From Opitutus sp. GAS368 (lineage in GTDB: Bacteria > Verrucomicrobiota > Verrucomicrobiia > Opitutales > Opitutaceae): a stretch of DNA of 32,907 nucleotides. Position 1 is the first letter of the stretch; each line of letters starts with the position of its first letter. The translations under genes and the position numbers were made by a program. This document shows, piece by piece, positions 1 to 6,328 of this stretch. The notes under the pieces are model-generated. The model saw only the letters and a list, made by a program, of their open reading frames with translations. It did not search any database and was not told the DNA's origin. The DNA is taken from NCBI GenBank assembly GCA_945906965.1, contig CAMDRP010000001.1, positions 1 to 32,907 on the forward strand, read 5' to 3'.

Positions 1-165
1 AATACCGGCTCGTTCTACACACTCCTCGGCCAAGAAAAGAGGCTTCGCGTCGCACCATTGGGCAGAGGCTTTGTCCCTTTTGCCCGTGCTTTACCTATGT
101 TCTGGCGGGGTGGTTTCATACGAAGGATGCGTGAGCTTTGGTTTGACCGCGAGTCTATATCCTGA
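1..165 (+). CDS. C-terminal end of an unrecognised protein (cut by window edge)
   Basis: Frame 1 is open from the first base to a TGA at 163-165, giving 54 residues that read like protein (FYTLLGQEKRLRV, then a basic, aromatic stretch PMFWRGGFIRRMRELWF). No family was recognised. It converges on mazF, whose stop lies 49 bases further on. An open frame of this length is suggestive at this GC content but not decisive, because the start lies outside the window. Confidence 0.4.
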   Translation, partial: NTGSFYTLLGQEKRLRVAPLGRGFVPFARALPMFWRGGFIRRMRELWFDRESIS

Positions 166-214
166 ACAGCCGGCGCGCATTGCCCGAAAACAGCTTGGCA
201 ACGTTCTCTTACAA

Positions 215-556
215 TCACTCGCCGAGGAGAGCGGTCAGTTTGCCAACCACTTCGTTGAGAGTGGCCACGTCGGCCCGCCCGGCCCTTTCGGCCCGTCGAG
301 CGCGCCAATCAATGCTGCGGACGTGATCGGAAAGCACAACGCCCGTAACTGTCTGGTTCGCCGGTAGCGCAACTTCGAACGGGTATCCCTTTGCCTGATT
401 CGTGATCGGGCAGGCGATAGCCAGACCGGTTTTCCTATTGTAGTTCTCGGGAGAGAGGATGATTGCAGGGCGCCGACCGGACTGTTCGTGGCCGGACTGT
501 GGGGTGAAATCCAGCCAGACCAAGTCGCCGCGCCGCGGTGTTTTCGGGGGGATCAC
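215..556 (-). CDS. mazF: MazF/PemK-family mRNA interferase toxin
   Basis: A 113-residue toxin of the MazF/PemK/CcdB-like barrel family, whose known members are ribosome-independent, sequence-specific endoribonucleases. Visible family motifs are RRGDLVWLDFTPQ (8-20), GRRPAIILSPENYN with the conserved arginine pair (27-40), CPITNQ (49-54, holding the Thr equivalent to the catalytic Thr) and LSDHVRSID (75-83). I chose the GTG at 556. It sits in a GTGA overlap with the mazE stop, and a strong AAGGAGG ribosome binding site (561-567, minus strand) precedes it by four bases. A longer reading from 586 would overlap mazE needlessly. It is the second gene of a two-gene operon. Its RNA target cannot be predicted from sequence. 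Confidence 0.9.
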   Translation of the reverse strand: MIPPKTPRRGDLVWLDFTPQSGHEQSGRRPAIILSPENYNRKTGLAIACPITNQAKGYPFEVALPANQTVTGVVLSDHVRSIDWRARRAERAGRADVATLNEVVGKLTALLGE

Positions 557-798
557 CAGGCCTCCTTGCCGATCGGAGCGCCCCAAATATCCCCCGATGG
601 GCTGTTGGAGCTGTTCACTTTTGCGAGGAGTGATTTCAGCTCAAATCGTTTCTTCTGACGCAAGGGCGTAAGAACGATTCGCCCCTTCTCAACCTGCAAA
701 TCGACTTCCAAACCCGGCGCCAGATTTGTGTCGCGCGCTACCGGCGCAGGAATTCGAAATCCGAGGCTGTTACCCCAAAGTTGGGCTGTTAATTTCAT
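553..798 (-). CDS. mazE: MazE-like AbrB/SpoVT-fold antitoxin
   Basis: An 81-residue antitoxin upstream of mazF. The N-terminus, KLTAQLWGNSLGFRIPAPVA (2-21), is the swapped-hairpin AbrB/MazE DNA-binding motif (normally K..KWGNS.GIRIP). VEKGRIVLTPL, near residues 36-46, completes the fold. The C-terminal tail (SNSPSGDIWGAPIGKEAW) is probably the toxin-binding arm. The ATG at 798 begins right at the conserved motif; another in-frame ATG at 825 would add nine residues and cannot be excluded, since neither has a clear ribosome binding site. By family analogy the protein should neutralise MazF and autorepress this operon. Confidence 0.85.
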   Translation of the reverse strand: MKLTAQLWGNSLGFRIPAPVARDTNLAPGLEVDLQVEKGRIVLTPLRQKKRFELKSLLAKVNSSNSPSGDIWGAPIGKEAW

Positions 799-864
799 TT
801 GAATGTATAGCCAATGTGTAAACATAACGAAGTCAATAGGACATTTGGCACCGCAGCCTTACTT

Positions 865-1208
865 TCAAAACGTGTGACAACCATGATGAACACGATCTCG
901 GGCGCGTGCTCCACGCATGTATTCAAACACCCTATTTCGCGTCGGATTCCCCTCAAGCAGCTCATCAAGGCTGTCCGTGTTGCAAGCTGCGTGGTCTTCG
1001 CGAATTGCCTGTCGAAATGCTGTGAGAAATCCCAGCGTCTTCCAAGATGCTTCGATCTGGTTTTTGGTTAGAAAATCCCACGCCGTTTTGAGATGCGCGC
1101 CGCCATATTCACGCGCCGCCGAGCGGATTCAGCCGTCACGAGTCGCGCCAGTTCATAGCGATGGCCCCCTGTTGCGGGACCGATAAAACCTCCAGAACTT
1201 GCCGACAT
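865..1208 (-). pseudogene. Frameshifted small hypothetical ORF
   Basis: Minus-strand reading from an ATG at 1208 gives SASSGGFIGPATGGHRYELA, continuing RLVTAESARRR before leaving frame and stopping at 1068-1070. A second minus frame, open from 1128 to a TGA at 865-867, continues in a protein-like way: REYGGAHLKTAWDFLTKNQ and later FRQAIREDHAACNTDSLDEL. The two join smoothly if one GC is dropped from the CGGCGGCGCG tract near 1112-1122. I therefore read this as one gene of about 113 codons, broken by a frameshift or a sequencing indel. The family is not recognised. It lies between two TA modules, so it may be accessory cargo or a decayed TA component. It could also be chance open frame. Confidence 0.35.
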
Positions 1209-1265
1209 CGAGATACCGGTAATTATTCCGATTGAATTCGGCAAAAGTGCCGTTATGTTTTAGCC

Positions 1266-1661
1266 ATGACTATCGCCGCCCTCGACCGCTTCACCAACTT
1301 CCGGGGTGCCGCACTGATCGACCAGATGAACCGGGGGATCGCAGCCAGTTCCTTTGCCCAACTGGCAAAGCTCGTGCAAGTGCCGGTGGAAGAATTCGCC
1401 GGCCTGCTTGGGCTCAGCCCGCGCACCATGCGAAATCGGCTCACGCTCACTGCCACGGAAACTGAACTGGCCTATCGCGTTTATCGGGTTTTCCGGCGCG
1501 CAGAGGAAGTGCTGGAGGATGGGGATACCGCTCGGGCGTGGTTGGTGACGCCGCAGCGCGCCCTCGGCAACAGGCCGCCCATGTCCTTTCTCATTCGCGA
1601 CGTGGGCGTGGCCGAGGTTATGAATCTCCTCGGCGCCATCGAAGATGGCGGCTACCTGTGA
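1266..1661 (+). CDS. MbcA/ParS/Xre (DUF2384) antitoxin
   Basis: A 131-residue antitoxin of the MbcA/ParS/Xre family that partners RES-domain toxins. The N-terminal helical part (about 1-60) carries an HTH-like segment, VPVEEFAGLLGLSPRTMRNR (residues 38-57). The C-terminal DUF2384 domain contains RAEEVLEDGDTARAWL, PQRALGNRPPMSFL and the typical ending GVAEVMNLLGAIEDGGYL, which in studied systems binds the toxin and blocks its active site. The family's spacing of A-x-WL then LG..P is intact. Its stop overlaps the toxin's GTG start (GTGA, 1658-1661), so translational coupling is expected. The start is an ATG; a longer upstream reading is not supported. Confidence 0.9.
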   Translation: MTIAALDRFTNFRGAALIDQMNRGIAASSFAQLAKLVQVPVEEFAGLLGLSPRTMRNRLTLTATETELAYRVYRVFRRAEEVLEDGDTARAWLVTPQRALGNRPPMSFLIRDVGVAEVMNLLGAIEDGGYL

Positions 1662-2128
1662 GGTTTTACCGCATCGCTCGAGCGAAGTATAAGACGCCCG
1701 CACTCGCTTTTAGCGGGGAGTCGGCGATGAAATACTTCCACCGCTGGAACCGGGCGGCGAGCGATCTGCGCGCGGTCTATCTTTCGGATTCGCTCGCTCT
1801 GGCCTGCATGGAAACCCTCGTCCACATCCGGCCTTTGCCGCGGGTGTTTCCCAAGAGCGTCTATTACGTGGTCGATATTCCTGACCGGTTTCTCTGGAGG
1901 CCAGCGCTCAAAGAGTTGCCGCCAGACTGGGATATCGAGCCCGTCCCCACAGGGCCTATGGACTTTGGCACCAATTTCCTCCGTGGGTTGACCGCGGTGG
2001 GACTCGTCGTGCCAACCGTTCTGCAACCGATCGGGGATAACGTTCTGCTCAACCCAGCACACCCGGACTTCGATCTGCGCTGGATCACCGGCCCCTCAGA
2101 CTACCCCTACAATCCCCGGTTGGAATGA
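1658..2128 (+). CDS. RES-domain toxin (NAD-dependent)
   Basis: A 156-residue RES-family toxin. Characterised members (MbcT, ParT, RES-Xre) consume NAD+ by phosphorolysis or ADP-ribosylate targets such as PRPP synthetase. RES signatures seen are the N-terminal FYRIARAKY (Arg 6), FHRWN (27-31, usually GRWN), the VYLSDSLALACMETLVH block (40-56) with its conserved Ser and Glu, and the C-terminal NVLLNPAHPDF with the conserved N-P-H-P. The start is the GTG at 1658 inside the antitoxin stop. A longer out-of-phase reading from 1538 would only overlap the antitoxin. Length and motifs suggest an intact toxin. Whether it phosphorolyses NAD or ADP-ribosylates a target cannot be told. Confidence 0.9.
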   Translation: MRFYRIARAKYKTPALAFSGESAMKYFHRWNRAASDLRAVYLSDSLALACMETLVHIRPLPRVFPKSVYYVVDIPDRFLWRPALKELPPDWDIEPVPTGPMDFGTNFLRGLTAVGLVVPTVLQPIGDNVLLNPAHPDFDLRWITGPSDYPYNPRLE

Positions 2129-2272
2129 CCGGGATTCGCGGTTCATTGGCAGGAGTTGCCTCCAAGCCTCCCCGCACAGTGGCGACCGTTCGCCCACTTT
2201 AACATAAAGGTTACCGCTCAAACACCTACACCCCCCCTCCCCTGAAAATCCAGTTTCCTATTAGTCCCCGAC

Positions 2273-2289
2273 CCAAAATCAGATTTTGG
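2273..2289. promoter_or_regulatory. Perfect 8-1-8 inverted repeat upstream of vapBC
   Basis: CCAAAATC, one base, then GATTTTGG form a perfect palindrome in the gap between the RES toxin and vapB, 65 bases before the vapB ATG. A TTGACA hexamer follows at 2317-2322, but no well-spaced -10 was found. The placement suits an operator for the ribbon-helix-helix antitoxin, but no binding evidence exists. It has no T-run, so it is unlikely to be a terminator. Confidence 0.35.
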
Positions 2290-2353
2290 CCGTGACAGAA
2301 AGAAACAGGGTCAGCGTTGACATCCACCCGAGCCGGTAAGACCGTCATACTTC

Positions 2354-2599
2354 ATGGTTGCGATCACCTTCAAAGTTTCACCGGAAGAGGCCCGTAAAAT
2401 TCGCGCCGCCGCCAGGGCCGCTCATCGCACCGTTTCCGCTCATATTCGCTCCGCACTGCTGCCTCTTGCACCCGCGCCCCGCCCCCGGCTCGTCTTGCGC
2501 TACCATCCGGTTTCCGGGCTCCCCTACAACGCCGGCGGAAAAAAACTGCCCACCGTCAGCCTGACCGACATCAAGGCCGCTCTGGCTGACTTCCCGTGA
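2354..2599 (+). CDS. Ribbon-helix-helix-like antitoxin (VapB-type)
   Basis: An 81-residue putative antitoxin directly ahead of a PIN-domain toxin. The first 45 residues (VAITFKVSPEEARKIRAAAR, then AAHRTVSAHIRSALL) fit a short beta strand followed by two helices, as in Arc/MetJ/CopG ribbon-helix-helix DNA-binding proteins. The rest (RPRLVLRYHPVSGLPYNAGG and TVSLTDIKAALADFP) would be the toxin-binding tail. The ATG at 2354 gives the natural N-terminus. The stop codon overlaps the toxin GTG (GTGA at 2596-2599). I assign VapB from fold and context rather than close family recognition. By analogy the complex should autorepress from a nearby operator such as 2273-2289. Confidence 0.8.
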   Translation: MVAITFKVSPEEARKIRAAARAAHRTVSAHIRSALLPLAPAPRPRLVLRYHPVSGLPYNAGGKKLPTVSLTDIKAALADFP

Positions 2600-2967
2600 A
2601 ATACCTGTTGGATGTCAACGCGCTGATGGCGTGGAGCCATCCCTCTGCCGCTGAACACGCCCACTTCCACGCGTGGGCAAAGGCCGCCGGCTTTGACGCG
2701 CTCGCCACCTGCGCCCACGTCGAGCTTGGTTTCATCCGCGTCACCATGCACACGCTGCGCTTTTCGCTCGCCGATGCCCAAAAAGCTCTGGCCGAAATGA
2801 AGAAGCACACGGGTGGATTCGTTGCCACCGCGCCATCGGCCTCGCTCGCCTCGTGGGCCAGCACCGCGGCAAAAACCTCCGACGCCTATCTGGTGCAGCT
2901 TGCTGAATCCGCCGGCCTGAAGCTCGCCACGTTTGATACCGGTATTCCCGGCGCGGTGCAAATTTGA
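2596..2967 (+). CDS. PIN-domain toxin (VapC-type ribonuclease)
   Basis: A 123-residue PIN-domain protein. The four acidic residues that bind Mg2+ in VapC ribonucleases can be assigned: Asp6 in KYLLDVNALMAW, Glu43 in CAHVELGFIRVT, Asp96 in AKTSDAYLVQLAE and Asp114 in LKLATFDTGI. All are in family-typical spacing, so the toxin is probably active. It starts at a GTG in the overlap with its antitoxin stop. VapC toxins usually cut initiator tRNA or the rRNA sarcin-ricin loop; the target here is unknown. A possible decayed minus-strand reading frame begins directly after its 3' end. Confidence 0.88.
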   Translation: MKYLLDVNALMAWSHPSAAEHAHFHAWAKAAGFDALATCAHVELGFIRVTMHTLRFSLADAQKALAEMKKHTGGFVATAPSASLASWASTAAKTSDAYLVQLAESAGLKLATFDTGIPGAVQI

Positions 2968-3170
2968 CCCAAGACGAGTAGGGTAACTCCGGGATGTTGT
3001 AGGGCGTAAGCCCGAGAGCCTCGGCAAAACCTTGGTCGCCACTAATGGTGATCTGATCTTCAGTTCGCCTGCCAGAATCCCCTGACGTTTACACCTCCGG
3101 GCGACAGGCGAAAGCCGTTCGGTTTACCCTAGACCCGAACCACCCCCCAAAAGCATTGTAATTGCTAACG

Positions 3171-3326
3171 CTAATTCATCTTCTGAGACCCCTCGAAGCT
3201 GGCGGCAACGCGCCTCTCTGTGTCTTTGCATGCAAGCTGTTGCAGGTAGGTATTGAGCGCGGGACTCGCTGAACGAAAGCCCGCGCGATCATGCTGCTTG
3301 GTCAGCGGCTCAAAGCGGTAGATCAT
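3171..3326 (-). pseudogene. Truncated TacT-like GNAT toxin remnant
   Basis: A short 51-codon frame starts at an ATG five bases after the tacA stop. Its first 45 or so residues (YRFEPLTKQHDRAGFRSASP, then NTYLQQLACKDTERRVAASF) match the N-terminus typical of GNAT toxins of the TacT/AtaT group. Those proteins are about 160 residues long and acetylate the amino group of charged tRNAs. After RRVAASF the similarity stops, and the frame ends six residues later at a TAG. The acetyl-CoA binding core is therefore missing and the remnant cannot be an active acetyltransferase. The family call is from memory of the motif; a search would settle it. Confidence 0.75.
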
Positions 3327-3331
3327 CAGAC

Positions 3332-3630
3332 TTAGGCTTCCCGCTGGTAGCGCCCGAACGCGGCGCGAAGGGCAGCGTTCGGAGCCGCCGGAGCCAACAA
3401 CGCATCCACGAAATTCTTTGATTCATCCGCCGTGAGCTTGGCGCGCTGGTGTTCCTCGATCACTTTACATGCGCTTGTCTGTAACGTGTGGATCATGAAG
3501 CTGGTCAAGGTCGGATGCTCGCTGATCGCAACCGCACGTTCCAACATCTTTTTTAGATCACGGGAAATGCGGGCTTCCAGTCGAGCTGTCGGCGTGTGTG
3601 CCTGAGTGGATTTTGCGTTAAAGTAGCCAT
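3332..3630 (-). pseudogene. Frameshifted TacA-like (DUF1778) antitoxin
   Basis: The minus strand encodes a DUF1778/TacA antitoxin: TARLEARISRDLKKMLERAV (ribbon-helix-helix part), then SEHPTLTSFMIHTLQTSA and the typical C-terminal LLAPAAPNAALRAAFGRYQR that wraps the GNAT toxin. The natural ATG at 3630 reads MATLTQNP and runs into a stop at 3553-3555. The domain lies in another frame with no start before its internal ATG at 3547. Adding one A to the TTTAACGC tract at codons 4-5 would restore MATLNAKSTQ in frame with the rest, giving 99 residues, the normal family length. This is a true lesion or a sequencing error; the broken toxin beside it favours real decay. Confidence 0.8.
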
Positions 3631-3838
3631 GTAACTACACCCGGCAATTTGCCGTATTCGCAACTTCCAAAGCGTCCGTCGCCTGCATTTTTTAATACAG
3701 TACAGCTATCCTTTTGGCTTATTGGCCTCGGCCCGAGTCGGGTAAAAAGGCAGGAAGAAACTTCTTTGTCTTCAAATCGACGACCTAACCCCGAAAAATA
3801 TTGTCATACTTACCCGTTTTTCTTGGTCTCGGCAATTT

Positions 3839-4816
3839 GTGGTTATCCGGTTTCCTACTTCTACACTTGGTTCCGGCCCCGAAAAACGGGTGATCCCAGA
3901 ATCAGAATTACAACAACGCATCATCGATTGCTCTGATCTCGCTTCTTTACGCAGTAACATCACCGCTCTCGAAGAACTTTTTCGCAACCAGCACACCCAT
4001 GTTGAGCAATTCACTAAGGTCATTGCTCGGGATCCCTCCCTAACCACGCGGCTCTTACGCATGGTCAATAGCGCCTATTTCGGGCTAAGTGAAAAAATAA
4101 CTACCATCGAAGGCGCGATTATCTATCTGGGTCTGGGCAACGTGCGCCTGCTCATGACCACGGCTCACGCCATCGATGACTTAGAAATCATGGCCAATGA
4201 CGGCACGAAAGTTTCCTGGCGGCAATTTTGGTTGCATTCCCTCGCCTGCGCTTTCGCCACTCGCGAAATCCTCACCCAGTTCGGGCACAAGCTCGATAAC
4301 GACACCGACTACATTAGCGGACTTCTCCAAAACCTCGGTAAAGTCGTCATGGCTAAAGCGTTTCCGGTGGAATTTACCCAGCTGGCCCACACCGTTTATA
4401 AAGACGAAGCTCACGTCATCGCCGCAGAGCGTGCACTTTTGGGCTGGGATCATGCCGCTATCGGTGCCTTTTATTTAGAAGCCTATCGTTTCCCCTCAGA
4501 CATAGTGGAAGCGGTCCGCTTTCACCACGACCCTGTTAATGCCCCCAACGGTAAGCAGATTGCCGCGGCGACCCATCTTGCGGATGTGTTGGTCCGTATG
4601 GCTGGCCTAAAAGGGGCCACAGAAAAGCGCCCTATCCTTAAGGAGAGTGAACTTTTGGCCCTGCCCACAATTAATCTGCTCTGGCCTAGAAAAGGTCCGA
4701 CCCTCACCGTCAAAATGCGCAAGATCACGGATCGTGTTTCTTGGCTCCCCGATGAGTGTAGGGCTCTTTTTAAAATCGGTGATGGACCCATCCATCAGCG
4801 CTCGGCCAGTCCATAA
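3839..4816 (+). CDS. HDOD-domain signalling protein
   Basis: A 325-residue cytoplasmic protein with an HDOD domain, a non-catalytic HD relative found in bacterial signalling and regulation. The region from about 35 to 250 fits the family: VIARDPSLTTRLLRMVNSAYFG (62-83), a TTIEGAIIYLGLGNVRLL segment, FWLHSLACAFATREIL, YISGLLQNLGKVVMAKAFP and VEAVRFHHDP. The position that is LLHDIGK in true HD hydrolases is LLQNLGK here, so catalytic metal binding is unlikely, as usual for HDOD. No fused CheY, GGDEF or GAF domain is present. The start is uncertain: GTG at 3839 has no ribosome binding site, and a GTG near 3890 would also keep the domain. It is preceded by about 200 bases without a gene and is convergent with the photolyase gene. 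Confidence 0.85.
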   Translation: MVIRFPTSTLGSGPEKRVIPESELQQRIIDCSDLASLRSNITALEELFRNQHTHVEQFTKVIARDPSLTTRLLRMVNSAYFGLSEKITTIEGAIIYLGLGNVRLLMTTAHAIDDLEIMANDGTKVSWRQFWLHSLACAFATREILTQFGHKLDNDTDYISGLLQNLGKVVMAKAFPVEFTQLAHTVYKDEAHVIAAERALLGWDHAAIGAFYLEAYRFPSDIVEAVRFHHDPVNAPNGKQIAAATHLADVLVRMAGLKGATEKRPILKESELLALPTINLLWPRKGPTLTVKMRKITDRVSWLPDECRALFKIGDGPIHQRSASP

Positions 4817-4845
4817 CCTTTTTTCCAATTATAAACCTCTGCGGT

Positions 4846-6057
4846 TTAGAGCCCTCGTTTTACCCGCTCCCAAAACGGAAAATAGCCGCGCTCTGCGTGT
4901 GGTAATAACTCCGAGTCCCATGAACGGCGCCTCCACTTCATCGTAATTCCTGCTGCGCCCAATGCTCGTTCGATTGCTAGGCCCTCGTCCAGCCACGGAC
5001 CGATAAATGGGCGATATGCCTCCACGCTGTGAAGATTTTGCTTTCGCGCCCAAGCCAGTAGCTCCGCCGGGAGATCTTCCCTCGCACCCCGCTCAACCTC
5101 GACCCCATAGTGGGTCTCGGCCCGCGACGCACCGTCGCCGATCGCACTACGAGTCCACTTTTCTACCACCTCCCCCCAACCCGCCTGCGCTGCAAGACGC
5201 GTCGGCCAAGCTGCGTTCACGGCGGTATATTTCGTTCCGGCGAGGTCCCCCTTTTCGACCACAAGATCTTCCGCATGAAGCCACAGTCCCACACGTTCTC
5301 CTGTACCGGGTAGCGTCTCGGGTGTGCTCCATAAACTGTCTTCTATCCAAGCCCCCGCCTTGGGCAGAGGATCTTCTGTGATGGAAAGCGCGATACCCGC
5401 AAGTTGTCCTGGGCTCGGCACGCACCGGCCCTCCGTATACTTTGCGATGTTGTCGGCCCGCGCTAAGTAGGTTTTACCCGCGGTCTGCAGCCCCGCGACC
5501 CAGCGCCACGAGAGCGTGTTGCTAGCTGCATCGCCGTCGAGCAGATGCTCGTAAAAAAACGCTGCGCCCAGCTCCCAAGGTAGCCGCAAAGTGAAAATCC
5601 AGATCGAAGCAAACCACATGCGCGCGTGATTGTGAAGGTAGCCGGTCGTCACCAACTCTTGCGACCAGTCATCAAAACCCGAGATACCGGTCCGTCCCGC
5701 GCACGCTGCTTCCCACGCACTGCGCTTTTCATGGCCTAAAGTATCCCGCAGCCGCGGCACCGCTTCCCTCCACCGCGTCCATGCCTCGGGTCGATGCTCC
5801 AACCAACCTTTCCAATACGTCCGCCAATACACCTCTTGTACTAATTTTTCAATTGCTGGAAAGGTCCATTGATCACGTAACGAGGCCACTACTTCACTCT
5901 CTAAAAGCATTCGCTTCTGCAGCCACGGCGAAATTTGGGCGACGTTTTCATGACCTTGCCGCACATAATTCCGATTATCAGCGTAGCCACCCGCCGAGGG
6001 TAAAAACTTCGACCACCGGGCCTGTCCTGCTGCTCGCGTGGGTTCAAATGATACCAT
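4846..6057 (-). CDS. Photolyase/cryptochrome-like FAD protein with inverted domain order
   Basis: A 403-residue protein. Residues 1-210 match the helical FAD-binding domain of DNA photolyases/cryptochromes: GGYADNRNYVRQGHENVAQI (23-42), VYWRTYWKGWLEHRP (76-90), TTGYLHNHARMWFASIW (137-153) and LLDGDAASNTLSWRWVAGLQ (172-191), the block that normally lines the flavin and electron-transfer tryptophans. Usual photolyases begin with an alpha/beta antenna domain; here none precedes the FAD domain. Instead residues 255-403 begin RVGLWLHAEDLVVEKGDL, resembling the first strand of the antenna domain (WFRRDLR..DN), and end ERGYFPFWERVKRGL, resembling its last helix (TPFWRRW). The order therefore looks permuted. 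Repair activity, blue-light signalling or another role cannot be assigned. The ATG at 6057 gives the full N-terminus, without a clear ribosome binding site. Confidence 0.8.
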   Translation of the reverse strand: MVSFEPTRAAGQARWSKFLPSAGGYADNRNYVRQGHENVAQISPWLQKRMLLESEVVASLRDQWTFPAIEKLVQEVYWRTYWKGWLEHRPEAWTRWREAVPRLRDTLGHEKRSAWEAACAGRTGISGFDDWSQELVTTGYLHNHARMWFASIWIFTLRLPWELGAAFFYEHLLDGDAASNTLSWRWVAGLQTAGKTYLARADNIAKYTEGRCVPSPGQLAGIALSITEDPLPKAGAWIEDSLWSTPETLPGTGERVGLWLHAEDLVVEKGDLAGTKYTAVNAAWPTRLAAQAGWGEVVEKWTRSAIGDGASRAETHYGVEVERGAREDLPAELLAWARKQNLHSVEAYRPFIGPWLDEGLAIERALGAAGITMKWRRRSWDSELLPHAERGYFPFWERVKRGL

Positions 6058-6328
6058 GACTTAAATGTGTTGTTGGCATAGTTGCATCCGGCTTCATCGA
6101 TGATCTAAACCCTAAGTTGTAAAATGAGTTTTCACAACTAGCTGAAGATTGGGGCAGCATGACCGTCTCATCACTGCCACAAGCCTCCACTAAGACCACA
6201 TGCTCGTCGCGCTCAACACGGCCGAATTTCAGCACGTGCCTTAGTAAAGATCGCGGCCACCACCGGTTTTGCCCTGAACTGAAACTCCATGTCCTTATTA
6301 TTTCGACCGAATCTGGCCCAGAGGTATT
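6058..6328. other. Gap between lepB and the photolyase-like gene
   Basis: No convincing gene is seen in this gap. An imperfect inverted repeat at 6115-6139 pairs AGTTGT with ACAACT and, further in, AAA with TTT. It could be a regulatory or processing hairpin, but it has no T-run and is not assigned. A minus-strand frame at 6044-6235 has no start context and was not accepted. Confidence 0.3.

Noticed and set aside
3161-3180. GCTAACGCTAATT motif considered as an integron attC core
   Set aside because: It does not match the RYYYAAC/GTTRRRY pattern, and the TA genes are in mixed orientation, unlike a cassette array.
4832-4848. Hairpin TAAACC-TCTGC-GGTTTA between the HDOD and photolyase genes
   Set aside because: The stem is short, AT-rich and lacks a following T-run on either strand; it includes the photolyase stop codon.
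6044-6235. Minus-strand frame of 63 codons downstream of lepB
   Set aside because: No start context, overlaps the photolyase start and has no recognised homology. It reads somewhat protein-like, so a search could revive it.
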